Assembly (NCBI GenBank): GCA_964196195.1
Contig: CAXMSE010000052.1
Location: 1 to 47,177, forward strand
Direction: 5' to 3'
DNA length: 47,177 nt
From: OFTM10 sp964196195
Lineage (GTDB): Bacteria; Actinomycetota; Acidimicrobiia; Acidimicrobiales; Aldehydirespiratoraceae
The notes under the pieces were generated by a model that was given only the letters and a program-made list of their open reading frames with translations, was not told where the DNA came from and made no database searches. The position numbers were made by a program, and so were the translations under genes. Positions within the stretch are counted from its first letter, which is position 1; every line of letters begins with the position of its first letter. This document shows positions 32,532-40,877 of this stretch, piece after piece.

Positions 32532-33091
32532 GACGCCTCACCCTCGATCGACTCGACCTCACTCGCCGGCTCCTGGGCGCGGAGCTTGGCCGCGGCCCAG
32601 AGCACGGACTTCACGATGTTCTGGTATCCGGTACAGCGGCACAGATTGCCGGATAGCGCCCAGCGCACTTCGTCCTCTGTCGGGTCGGGATTCTCCTCGA
32701 GCAGGGCCTTGGCGCTCAGCATCATTCCGGGAGTGCAGAATCCGCACTGCAGGCCGTGTTCGTCCTTGAAACCTTCCTGGATCGGATGCAGTTCGCTGGC
32801 GGTCCCGAGACCCTCGACCGTGGTCACTTCGTGGCCATCGGTCTGCACGGCCAGCATGGTGCAACTCTTGATCGGCAAGCCGTCGAACAAGACGGTGCAG
32901 GCCCCGCAATTGGTGGTGTCACAGCCCGTGTGGGTACCGGTGAGCTTGAATCCTTGACGGATCAGATGGGCGAGAAGCAATCGAGGCTCGACGTCGACGG
33001 TGCGCTCGTCACCGTTGATCCGCATGGTGATACGACGTATGGGGACCTCGTTGGATGATCCCGGCGACACCTCCGCGAACAGGCTCGTCAT
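32528..33091 (-). CDS. coxS: CO dehydrogenase iron-sulfur subunit CoxS
   Basis: 187 residues, two [2Fe-2S] clusters that pass electrons from the Mo site to FAD. The plant-type ferredoxin cluster is in THTGCDTTNCGACTVLFDG, and the helical cluster uses GFCTPGMM and NLCRCTGYQNIV. ATG 33091 has an AGGAGG site 9 bases upstream; it carries about 22 residues before the usual MRINGDERTV start, so an internal ATG is an alternative. It overlaps the coxL start and follows the coxM stop by one base. Confidence 0.96.
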   Translation of the reverse strand: MTSLFAEVSPGSSNEVPIRRITMRINGDERTVDVEPRLLLAHLIRQGFKLTGTHTGCDTTNCGACTVLFDGLPIKSCTMLAVQTDGHEVTTVEGLGTASELHPIQEGFKDEHGLQCGFCTPGMMLSAKALLEENPDPTEDEVRWALSGNLCRCTGYQNIVKSVLWAAAKLRAQEPASEVESIEGEAS

Positions 33092-33092
33092 G

Positions 33093-33968
33093 TCATGCCA
33101 CCTCCTGTTCGGTGAGCTGGAGACTCGTGAGGATCCGGGTCACGAACGTCGCGACGATGTGTCGCTTGTAGGCCGCACTTCCCCGGTGATCGGACCTCGG
33201 CTGAGCGGACGCCGAAGCAAGTTCAGCGGCTGTCGCTATGTCTTCAGGGCTCAGGTGTCCGCCCACGAGCGCGGCGGCAGCGTCAGAGGCGTTGATGGTC
33301 GAACTGCCGACACCGGTCAAGCCGATCCCAGCTCGAGCGACCGAGTTTCCGGAGAACTCGACCGATATTGCAACCCCGGCCGTGGCAAAGTCACCGACGC
33401 GGCGCTCGAGCTTCAGGTAGCCGCCGGCGCGCGTACCCACGGGTGCCGGAACAACTGCCTCGATCGCGAGCTCGTCAGGGTCAAGAACGGTCTGGAACGG
33501 GCCCTTGACGAAGTCGGCGACCGGGATCGATCGGCGCCCGCCGGGGCCTTGGGCCACTAGGGACCCGTCGAGAGCGGTCATCACCGAGGCCCAATCGCCC
33601 TGAGGGTCGGCGTGGCAGACGGAACCGACGAAGGTGCCGCGGGTGCGCACGACGGGGTCGGCCACCAAGGGAGCGGCCGCCGCGATCGTGGGTTGCTTTG
33701 CCGCCAGATCCGTCGACTTCTCGAGGTGTGCGTGCCGGCAGAGCGCACCGATGCGGTAGGTGCCATCGGGGTCGGCTCGGTGGTAGGCGAGGCCTGCGAT
33801 GTTGTTGATGTCGATCAGGGTTCCCGGCGAGGCGAAGCGGAGCTTCATCATCGGCAACAGGCTCTGGCCACCAGCCAGCACCTTCGCTTCGCCCTGCCCC
33901 GCACGAAGCAATTCGATGGCTTCCTCGACAGTCCCGGGCGCCTCGTAGCGAAATCGTGATGGGTACAT
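33093..33968 (-). CDS. coxM: CO dehydrogenase FAD subunit CoxM
   Basis: 291 residues. FAD-binding motifs are LAGGQSLLPMMKLR (about 31-44) and the RGTFVGSVCHADPQGD loop near 110, followed by the CO-dehydrogenase FAD C-terminal domain (GYLKLERRVGDFATAGVAIS). It passes electrons from CoxS toward quinone. ATG 33968 (MYPSRFRYEAP) is preferred over upstream codons to 34127, which overlap the preceding small gene. The operon order coxM-coxS-coxL is the usual one for form I. Confidence 0.95.
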   Translation of the reverse strand: MYPSRFRYEAPGTVEEAIELLRAGQGEAKVLAGGQSLLPMMKLRFASPGTLIDINNIAGLAYHRADPDGTYRIGALCRHAHLEKSTDLAAKQPTIAAAAPLVADPVVRTRGTFVGSVCHADPQGDWASVMTALDGSLVAQGPGGRRSIPVADFVKGPFQTVLDPDELAIEAVVPAPVGTRAGGYLKLERRVGDFATAGVAISVEFSGNSVARAGIGLTGVGSSTINASDAAAALVGGHLSPEDIATAAELASASAQPRSDHRGSAAYKRHIVATFVTRILTSLQLTEQEVA

Positions 33969-33993
33969 GCGTTTGGCAGGTCCTTTGCGCGCT

Positions 33994-34239
33994 CTAGAGC
34001 TCGGTGTTCGGTGACTGCGGATCGGCGATCGCGACCGGAAGTGACTCGGCATCTGGCTCGGGGCGTAGCTCCTGATGCGGCGGCCAGGGGCCCTGCACCG
34101 GTTGCCCCGCCACCTTGAGGTGATCAATCAACTGGGGGAATGCCCATACCGTCGGACTTGCGCCGGTTTTAGGCGAGTCCTTGAAAAGCTCGTACATCCT
34201 CGGATTGCGTTGGCCGTGACCGGACGACTCAGTGGCCAT
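33994..34239 (-). CDS. Small soluble protein leading the coxMSL operon
   Basis: 81 residues, 25 bases before coxM on the same strand, with an AGGGGGG ribosome site 5 bases before ATG 34239. Pro/Asp/Glu-rich, no TM or signal peptide (SPKTGASPTVWAFPQLIDHLKVAGQPVQ...). Not recognised. Its place as first gene of the operon and its good ribosome site favour a real gene rather than a leader artefact. Confidence 0.65.
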   Translation of the reverse strand: MATESSGHGQRNPRMYELFKDSPKTGASPTVWAFPQLIDHLKVAGQPVQGPWPPHQELRPEPDAESLPVAIADPQSPNTEL

Positions 34240-34587
34240 CAGTCCCCCCTAATTGACCGCCCGCGAAGCCCCTCCGCGGTGACGGGCGTGACCGTAGTGC
34301 AATCGCAGGTCCGCTGCCAGCAGCACGCTCGAACACGTCGCATTGGCGACGTTCGCGCTCGCTTCGTCGAGCGACCCGCTGATCAGGGTCATTCAGTTGG
34401 AGGGACTTCTTGAAATGCTTCGCCGGAACCCAGATTGCCGTTCGACGACATACGCACTCGCCCAGTGCTTAGATGGCCCGGTATGTCTACTGAACCCGGG
34501 GCAACGGGGGGAATGTCCGGCTCCTCCGGCGCAATCAAGAAGTCGATACGCATTGTCGATCGCAGCGGGCGTCACACTGGCTTGCGA
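34240..34587. promoter_or_regulatory. Upstream region of the coxMSL operon with a near-palindrome
   Basis: This 348-base stretch has no convincing gene and should hold the promoter of the minus-strand cox operon. At 34277-34294, about 40 bases before the first gene, CGGTGACGG-GCGTGACCG is an inverted repeat with 7 of 9 pairs. On the minus strand TACGGT (34296-34291), a TAnnnT -10 candidate, overlaps its upstream edge, so a regulator bound there could block transcription. Plus-strand frames across this region are low-complexity and lack coding character. Confidence 0.35.
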
Positions 34588-34925
34588 TCACGTTGCCGGA
34601 CAGCTGTCGGTGCGCCCGAAGGGTGTGGGGTGGCTGGTGATCCGCTCGAATCCGCAGATCTGATCGGCGTTGGTCGGCTCGTCGGGGTGAAGGGCGTACA
34701 TCAAGGTGTTGGCGGCGAGCTCGGTCCCGCGGCTGTTGTGGGGCTTATCGTGGTCGTTCCAGGTCTCCGCCCCATGTGATGCCATGAAGAGAGCTTGTCG
34801 TGGACGACCACGTTCAGGTCTGTGAGATCGGGTGCCGCTGAGTCTGTGGTCTGCAGTCCGGGGCCGATCGCGAGCGAAGCTATAGAGAGGATGAAGCTGA
34901 TGAGGATTCGGGTGAGTGGGAACAT
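34588..34925 (-). pseudogene. Remnant of an HExxH secreted metallopeptidase-like gene
   Basis: One frame gives an intact signal peptide (FPLTRILISFILSIASLAIG) and about 30 residues more, ending at KLSSW. A different frame then gives SHGAETWNDHDKPHNSRGTELAANTLMYAL and CGFERITSHPTPFGR. These blocks correspond in order to the signal, the region just after the HELAH helix (LEQWYEQ...GGEQLALVVAWGL) and the C-terminal LTGSAP of the intact gene at 41.1-41.7 kb. The HExxH segment itself is deleted and the frame is broken. It lies divergent to the SARP remnant. Confidence 0.6.
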
Positions 34926-34990
34926 GTCCCGCATCAAGCCCAGGCCCGCGAATCAGGCCGGCCACTTCAGCTGTTGCGCGAATGTTGCGC

Positions 34991-35460
34991 ATGGCAGTGA
35001 CGATTCACATCCTCAGGCGGTGACTGTTTCGCTCTCCGGCGAAACTGTTGCTCTGGGCCCTCACTTACGGCGATTGCTGGCGCTGTTTGCGGTGAATGTG
35101 GGCACCGTGGTCTCTTCGGACGCGATTTCCGAAGCTCTCTGGCCCGGCGAGGTCAAGGATCCACAGGGCCGAGCGGTGCGCACCTACGTCGCACGGTTGC
35201 GGCGGGCGCCGGGCGACGCCGGCGAACTCATTATTTCGACCCAGGCGCCCGGGTACATGCTGAGGGTGGGCCCGGAGACCCGCCTGGACAGCCAGCCGGA
35301 CTTCATGCTTCCTCGGTCGCCGGACTGGAGCGGCTGGTGGCGATCCATCCGCTGCGCGACACCCTGACGGGTCTCCTCATGCAGGCGCTGCGCCGAGCCG
35401 GCTGCCAGATCGATGCGCTGAGGGAGTCCGGTCAAGGACGCGACGATTTCTCCTGTCGAC
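34991..35460 (+). pseudogene. Remnant of a SARP/BTAD transcriptional regulator
   Basis: ATG 34991 gives MAVTIHIL; a shift near 35011-35020 is needed to enter the frame VTVSLSGETVALGPHLRRLLALFAVN, then SDAISEALWPGE and AVRTYVARLRRAPGDA, a full winged helix of the SARP type, ending at GYMLRVGPETRLD. A second shift leads to LERLVAIHPLRDTLTGLLMQALRRAGCQIDALRE, the end of a BTAD domain. Some 60-70 residues of BTAD between them are missing. Two frame breaks and one deletion make a working protein unlikely. Confidence 0.7.
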
Positions 35461-35493
35461 CAGCTTCCGCACAACGATCAGAGGAGATAGAGA

Positions 35494-35886
35494 ATGGCAA
35501 GCATCAATCTCGAGACCACACTTGCGATAGCGCCAAACGAGCTCTGGGCGAAGGTCAAAGACGTAGGTGGCATCTCGGGATTCTTGGATCTCATCGCCGC
35601 CAGTTCCGTCGATGGCGACCAGCGAAGCTGCACGACGGCCGATGGTGCCGAGCTCTCAGAGACGATCATCAGCATCGACGACGATCATCAACGCGTGGCC
35701 TACGCGATCACAGCCAGTCCGTTCGGCATCCAAGCCCATTCGGCATCGATGCAAGTGTCCGACGCCGGTGACGGCAAGTCGAAGTTCCACTGGATCACAG
35801 ACGTAAAGCCCGATGCGTTGGCGGGGGCACTGGGGCCAATGCTGGCGGCCGAGGTCACCAAGCTCGAGGAAACCTTCGGCACCTGA
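35494..35886 (+). CDS. SRPBCC (START-like) family protein
   Basis: 130 residues, with GAGGAGA 9 bases before ATG 35494. The fold signature is INLETTLAIAPNELWAKVKDVGGISGFLD at the start, a mixed sheet (SETIISIDDDHQRVAYAIT, then FHWITDVKP) and a closing helix (GALGPMLAAEVTKLEETFG). It may bind a hydrophobic ligand like other polyketide-cyclase/dehydrase relatives; it is unlike CoxG in lacking a C-terminal anchor. It is intact in the middle of a decayed stretch. Confidence 0.8.
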   Translation: MASINLETTLAIAPNELWAKVKDVGGISGFLDLIAASSVDGDQRSCTTADGAELSETIISIDDDHQRVAYAITASPFGIQAHSASMQVSDAGDGKSKFHWITDVKPDALAGALGPMLAAEVTKLEETFGT

Positions 35887-35888
35887 CG

Positions 35889-36150
35889 GCGCCGGCGGTC
35901 GATCCCGGCAATCGGATCGTCTGGTTCAAAGCGGGGAGCATGGCGCACGCCGTTACGTTCGACACGCTCGAGATCGATACGGGACCGGTCGCGCCGGGAG
36001 ACTCTGTCGCGGCCGTGCTGTTGGGAAGCGGTGCCGCCGGTGCGGGATTGGGATTGCCACTGCGTGCCCGTGGATCCCGAAGGTGGTTGCGAGACCAACG
36101 GCGAAACAATGTGACTACCGAGGTTGCGGAACGACGGCGGCGGTTGAACG
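35889..36150 (+). pseudogene. Decayed copy of the cupredoxin/PIG-L gene junction
   Basis: Bases 35897-36020 match 19725-19843 (third cupredoxin domain: VDPGNRIVWFKAGSMAHAVTF, then TLEIDTGPVAPGDSVA) at roughly 85-90 percent. About 155 bases including the Cys-His-Met copper loop are deleted. The match resumes with the TM region (AVLLGSGAAGAGLGL versus AVLLVGTGAAGTRLGL), then continues past the cupredoxin stop into sequence resembling the 3' end of the PIG-L gene (GGTTGCGAGA, ACGGCGAA, ACCGAGGTTG). It has no start and lost its metal ligands. Confidence 0.75.
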
Positions 36151-36240
36151 GCACGCCTTCGCGTACGCTGACCCGGATCCGCATCAACCTTGAGGCACAT
36201 CCCCGGCGTCAGGCCGTGGCGGTCTGGGAGTAAACGTCAC

Positions 36241-39200
36241 TTGTTCTTCGACACGAGGCTCTGGGCCATGGCGAGCGGTGAGCGGGTTGCTCTGATCAAG
36301 GCGGTGGCCATCGGGGTTGTCGCATCGGTCATGGGGATCGTCCGGCTGGGGCTCTTGGGATGGTTGCTGGCCAAGGTCTTTCGCGGTGAGACCGTTAGCG
36401 AGCTGGTGCTGCCGACATTGGCGGTGGCTGTCGCCATGGTTGCCCGCGGCGCTCTGGAGCATTGGCGAAAGATGTTGGCTCACCGGACCGCGGCGCGGTT
36501 GCAGCTCTCGCTGCGCACCCAGCTGCACGATCATGTGCTGCGCCTCGGACCCTCCCACTTCGGCGATGCTCGCACCGGCGAGGTGTTGGTCTCACTCGTG
36601 GAGGGTGTGGAGCAGTTGGAGGTGTGGTTCGGCGAGTACCTGCCCCAGCTTTTTGTGGCGGCAATCACCCCGTTTGTGATCTTCGGCCTGCTCGCCCCGC
36701 TCGATCTGCCAGTCGCGACTGTGTTGCTCGTTTTCGCTCTCGTCACCCTCGTGGCTCCGGCCGCCTTTCATCGTTGGGATGTGGCGAACAGTCTGCGGCG
36801 CCAGAAGGCCTACTCGAATTTCGCGGCTGAGTTCCTCGACTCACTTCAGGGACTCGGGACGCTCAAAGCCTTCGGTCAGAGCGACGCCCGCAGAGACACA
36901 TTGGCCGAGCGGGCCCACGATGTGTTCAAGAGCACGATGTGGGTGTTGGCCACCAACTCATTCACGAGGGGCATAACCGATACCGGTCTTGCGCTGGGAG
37001 CCGCTGGTGCGCTCGCCCTCGGCGCGTACCGTGTCCGCTCGGGCCACATGGAGATCGAGATCCTGCTCATCATTTTGATGGCCGGCATCGAGGTGTTTCG
37101 CCCCCAACGCGATCTCCGGGCCTTGTTGCATAACGGGATGATGGGGCAGTCCGCAGCCCAGGGCATATTCGCGGTTCTTGATGCCGAGCCTGTCGTCGAA
37201 CAGGCCGTGAGTCCCGTGCGTCTCACTGGACCGCTCGAGCCGACCGTGGGCTTCGAGGATGTGGTGTTTCACTACCCAGGAGCGGCGAAACCAACCCTCG
37301 CCGGTCTCGACGTGCAGCTTGCGCCCGGGGAGCGCGTCGGTGTCGTCGGCCCGAGCGGCGCAGGAAAAAGCACGATGGTGAAGCTGCTCTTGAGATTCCA
37401 TGACCCCGACGCCGGGCGGATCACCCTGGGTGGCCACGATGTGCGTGACCTTTCTGCCGACGACCACTACGGCTCCATCGCAGTGGTCTCCCAGGACACG
37501 TTTCTCTTTCACGGCACCGTGCTCGAGAACATCCGGTTCGGTGCGCCCGAGGCCGACTTGGACGCGGTGCGTCAGGCCGCGTTGGATGCCAACGCTCATG
37601 CGTTCGTGATGAATCTTCCCCACGGCTACGACACCGTCATTGGAGAGCGCGGTATCCGATTGTCCGGCGGCCAGCGCCAGCGAATCGCCATCGCCCGTGC
37701 CCTGCTACGAAACGCACCGGTGCTAGTGCTCGACGAGGCGCTCTCGAGTGTCGACGCCGAGAACGAGGCCGTGATCCAAGAGGCACTAGATCGCCTGATG
37801 GTGGGCCGCACCACTCTGATCTTCGCTCATCGGCTGTCGAGCGTCATCGGTGCCGACCGGATACTCGTGCTCGACGCCGGCGAAGTAGTCGAGACCGGCG
37901 ATCACCATTCGCTGCTGGAGTTGGGCGGTCGCTACCACGAGCTGATGGTCGAGCAGTTGGCGCGCGACGAGGTGGAAGTGCCCGACTCATTCCTGGACGA
38001 CCTGGATGCCGATGACGAGTCTGATCTGGTCAACGAGATGTCCGGTGATGGTCGGGTGGGTGACTCCGAGATCGTGGAGGCGGGTTCTCTGGGATGGGCG
38101 GGGGCGATCCGGTCGCTGTTTGCCGAGGTGCGCCCGTGGCGCGCCAAGCTGCTCGCGACGTTCTTCTTCGGGGTCACTCGGGTGGCGGCTCTGATCGGCG
38201 TCGGCGTGCTGAGCGCCTTGGTCGTGGCTGCGGTCAGGCGCGGTGAATCCTTCGGCGGTCTCCTCGTGGCACTCGCGATCATCGCACCTCTGGCAGGGAT
38301 CCTTCACTGGATGGAGTCGTGGATCGCCCACGACATGGCCTTCCGCATGCTCGCCGAGATGCGGATCGCCCTGTACGAGAAGCTCGACGCGCTGGCCCCT
38401 GCATACCTGGTGCGTCGGCGTACGGGTGATCTGGTGGCTATGGCAACCCACGATGTGGAGATGGTCGAGTACTTCTTCGCCCACACCGTGGCGCCGGCGT
38501 TTGTCGCGGTGGTGGTGCCCACCACCGTGTTGATTGTGCTCGGATTCGTCGGGTGGCCGATGGCGGTGGCTCTCGCGCCGTTCCTAGCCGTCGTGGCGGC
38601 AAGTCCGGTCCTGATGCGCGGGCGTCTCGACTCCCTCGGATCGAGAGATCGCGAAGCCCTCGGCGACCTCAATGCCTATGTGGTGGACACCCTTCAGGGG
38701 CTTCCCGAGGTGCTTGCGTTCCAGCAGTCCGGCTCGCGATCCGACGCCTTCATCGGCAGGGTGAGGACCCACCTCGACACCCGGCTGCCCTTCTATCGCG
38801 ACTTGTCGCGACAGACCGCCCTGTTGGAGGTTGCGACCGGCCTGGGCGGCCTGGCCGTGGTGTTCACCGGAGCTGGGCTGGTGTCTTCTGGCGACCTTGC
38901 GGCCACGACGCTGCCTCTGCTCACCCTCCTGGCGCTCGCCTGCTTCTTGCCGATGTCGGAGATCGCCCATGTGGGACGCCAGCTCGCCGACACCCTCGGT
39001 GCCACTCGCCGGCTGCACAACGTTCATGACGAACCGGTGCCAGTTCGTTCGCCGGATCACCCTGTGCCCGTCGACACCTTGGACGGGCTCGCGGCGGTCA
39101 GGTTCGACAACGTCTCGTTCACCTACCCGGGCACTGACCGTGAGGTTCTGAGCGAGGTGAGCTTCGATGCTCACGCCGGAACAACGGTGGCGATCGTCGG

Positions 39201-39831
39201 GCCCTCTGGGGCGGGCAAGACGACAGCCGCTCATCTGCTCATGCGTTTCTGGGATCCCGGGTCGGGTCGCGTCACCCTGTTCGGCGAGGACCTGCGTGCG
39301 CTCGACCTGGTCGACCTCAGGGCCCACGTCGCCATGGTCAGCCAGGAGACCTATCTATTCAACGACACCTTGGGTAACAACGTGTTGATGGCACGGCCTG
39401 ATGCTTCCGAGGACGAACTTCTCCAGGCTGTCGATCGAGCGTCGCTCAGTGACTTCGTGGCCGGGATTCCCGATGGACTGGAGACCGGGGTCGGTGAGCG
39501 CGGGGTACGACTGTCGGGCGGTCAGCGTCAGCGGGTGGCCATTGCCCGCGCCTTCTTGAAGGATGCGCCTGTGCTGGTGCTCGACGAGGCGACTTCTCAT
39601 CTCGATGCTCTCAACGAAGCGGCCGTGCATCGCTCGCTCGAGGAGTTGATGCGGGGGCGGACCACCCTCATCATCGCCCACCGGCTGTCCACGGTTCGCA
39701 ACGCCGACAGGATTGTCGTCATGGACGCGGGCCGGGTGGTGCAGGTCGGCGACCATCATGCGCTTTTGCGCGAGGGCGGCCTGTACGCACGCCTTACGGC
39801 GCGTCAACTGTCGACCGGCAGAGCCACTTAG
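36241..39831 (+). CDS. Fused ABC exporter, CydDC type
   Basis: 1196 residues: two half-transporters, each six TM helices plus an ATPase domain, joined in one chain. First half: EYLPQLFVAAITP (as in CydD), Walker A GPSGAGKST, signature LSGGQRQRIAIARAL, Walker B VLVLDEALSSVD. Second half: Walker A GPSGAGKTT, LSGGQRQRVAIARAF, VLVLDEATSHLD, switch His in IIAHRLS. Both sites look catalytically complete. CydDC exports thiols needed for cytochrome assembly; that role here is inference. I place the start at TTG 36241, behind GGGAG at a 10-base distance and giving MFFDTRLW, the typical N-terminus; ATG 36268 is the alternative. Confidence 0.85.
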   Translation: MFFDTRLWAMASGERVALIKAVAIGVVASVMGIVRLGLLGWLLAKVFRGETVSELVLPTLAVAVAMVARGALEHWRKMLAHRTAARLQLSLRTQLHDHVLRLGPSHFGDARTGEVLVSLVEGVEQLEVWFGEYLPQLFVAAITPFVIFGLLAPLDLPVATVLLVFALVTLVAPAAFHRWDVANSLRRQKAYSNFAAEFLDSLQGLGTLKAFGQSDARRDTLAERAHDVFKSTMWVLATNSFTRGITDTGLALGAAGALALGAYRVRSGHMEIEILLIILMAGIEVFRPQRDLRALLHNGMMGQSAAQGIFAVLDAEPVVEQAVSPVRLTGPLEPTVGFEDVVFHYPGAAKPTLAGLDVQLAPGERVGVVGPSGAGKSTMVKLLLRFHDPDAGRITLGGHDVRDLSADDHYGSIAVVSQDTFLFHGTVLENIRFGAPEADLDAVRQAALDANAHAFVMNLPHGYDTVIGERGIRLSGGQRQRIAIARALLRNAPVLVLDEALSSVDAENEAVIQEALDRLMVGRTTLIFAHRLSSVIGADRILVLDAGEVVETGDHHSLLELGGRYHELMVEQLARDEVEVPDSFLDDLDADDESDLVNEMSGDGRVGDSEIVEAGSLGWAGAIRSLFAEVRPWRAKLLATFFFGVTRVAALIGVGVLSALVVAAVRRGESFGGLLVALAIIAPLAGILHWMESWIAHDMAFRMLAEMRIALYEKLDALAPAYLVRRRTGDLVAMATHDVEMVEYFFAHTVAPAFVAVVVPTTVLIVLGFVGWPMAVALAPFLAVVAASPVLMRGRLDSLGSRDREALGDLNAYVVDTLQGLPEVLAFQQSGSRSDAFIGRVRTHLDTRLPFYRDLSRQTALLEVATGLGGLAVVFTGAGLVSSGDLAATTLPLLTLLALACFLPMSEIAHVGRQLADTLGATRRLHNVHDEPVPVRSPDHPVPVDTLDGLAAVRFDNVSFTYPGTDREVLSEVSFDAHAGTTVAIVGPSGAGKTTAAHLLMRFWDPGSGRVTLFGEDLRALDLVDLRAHVAMVSQETYLFNDTLGNNVLMARPDASEDELLQAVDRASLSDFVAGIPDGLETGVGERGVRLSGGQRQRVAIARAFLKDAPVLVLDEATSHLDALNEAAVHRSLEELMRGRTTLIIAHRLSTVRNADRIVVMDAGRVVQVGDHHALLREGGLYARLTARQLSTGRAT

Positions 39832-39867
39832 AAATCGAAGCACCGCTGGAACATCTCCTCGCCCGCT

Positions 39868-40635
39868 TCATGGCCGGCGGGCTCGCTCGACGACATCGAT
39901 GGTGCGTTTCGACGGCGACGCGCCGAACTCCGCCATCACGATCTGCTCGCACCGCTCGAAGGCTCGCAGTGCGGCGATGGCGTCGCCTCTGGCCAGTTCG
40001 GCTTCTATCAGCAAGCGGTAGCCCGTCTCGTGCAACGGATCTAGGGCTATCGCCCGTTCTGCAATCGCAATGGCGAGGCGATGGTGGCCCTGATCGCTCC
40101 ATCCCTCGGCCAGAACCTCGTAGCAGCGGTAGAGGGCCGCGTCCTGGCGGCGTCGAACCCCGTCGATCCACGCGCCTTCGGATCCCCGGAGAAACGGCCG
40201 CCGCAGAATCGACGATGCAACCGTGGCTTCCGGAAGGGCACCCGCGATGTTGCCATGGCGAACCTCTCCCTCGGCGCGGTCGAGGCGGCGAATCGCGTCC
40301 TCCAGATCGACCCAGCTCCCCGCCGGCAAAGTCATCGCGTAGGAGCCGGCCGTAGAGACAAGGATCGACTTCGCGTCAAGACCGCAGCGAGCCAAGAGGC
40401 TGCGAGTTTTGCTGATGAGCGCACTGAGGGAGCCGCTCCACCCATCGGGAAGATCCTCACCCCACACGATGTCGGCGAGGCGATCACGATCGAGCGGGAG
40501 CCTTTCGTGGACAAGCGCCGCCAGCGCCACGCGGGCCTGGTTCCCTGGCAGCGCCGCTTCATCGAACGAGCCATCGGGCCCCTCCACTGTCAACCGACCT
40601 GCGAGAAACACATTCACCGGCTTAGATGTCGACAA
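39868..40635 (-). CDS. SARP-family (BTAD) transcriptional regulator
   Basis: 255 residues. An N-terminal winged helix (NVFLAGRLTVEGPDG, then LPGNQARVALAALVHERL and LADIVWGEDLP) precedes a BTAD helical-repeat domain (WVDLEDAIRRLDRAEGEV to LHETGYRLLIEAELARGDAIAALRAFERCEQIV). SARP proteins bind DNA repeats and activate neighbouring genes; the divergent DUF1059 pair is the obvious target. The start is TTG 40635 or GTG 40617; neither has a good ribosome site. The stop faces the ABC exporter gene 36 bases away. Confidence 0.82.
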   Translation of the reverse strand: MSTSKPVNVFLAGRLTVEGPDGSFDEAALPGNQARVALAALVHERLPLDRDRLADIVWGEDLPDGWSGSLSALISKTRSLLARCGLDAKSILVSTAGSYAMTLPAGSWVDLEDAIRRLDRAEGEVRHGNIAGALPEATVASSILRRPFLRGSEGAWIDGVRRRQDAALYRCYEVLAEGWSDQGHHRLAIAIAERAIALDPLHETGYRLLIEAELARGDAIAALRAFERCEQIVMAEFGASPSKRTIDVVERARRP

Positions 40636-40693
40636 GAAGTCACCAATCTTCGTGCAATAACGTCGTCGTATCGTCGCACACAGGGGGACACAG

Positions 40694-40846
40694 ATGTCCG
40701 GTCAGCTCATCGAATGCCCATGCGGGACAGTGCTACGAGGCGAAGGAATCGACGAAGTCGTGACCGAAGCCCAGCAGCATGCGAAGTCCGTGCACGACAT
40801 GGACCTCACCGATGAGCAGGCGACGGCCATGGCTCGACCGAGCTGA
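40694..40846 (+). CDS. Small DUF1059-like protein 1
   Basis: 50 residues, with a GGGGG site 6 bases before ATG 40694. Sequence MSGQLIECPCGTVLRGEGI, then EVVTEAQQHAKSVHDMDLTDEQA, matches the DUF1059 pattern: two Cys at the start (CPC) and the helix A-x-x-H-A-x-x-x-H with two His, a plausible zinc site. It precedes a second protein of the same pattern by 31 bases and lies divergent to a SARP regulator. Confidence 0.75.
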   Translation: MSGQLIECPCGTVLRGEGIDEVVTEAQQHAKSVHDMDLTDEQATAMARPS

Positions 40847-40877
40847 GCGTCCTCCTCCGACAACATGAGGAGAGATC

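Noticed and set aside
34435..34779. Plus-strand open frame in the region before the SARP remnant
   Set aside because: Low-complexity Gly/Val-rich translation without ribosome site; the minus strand over part of it matches the peptidase-like family.
36190..36240. Upstream TTG start for the ABC exporter
   Set aside because: The extension MRHIPGVRPWRS is unlike the family and precedes the GGGAG site at 36226-36230, which fits TTG 36241.
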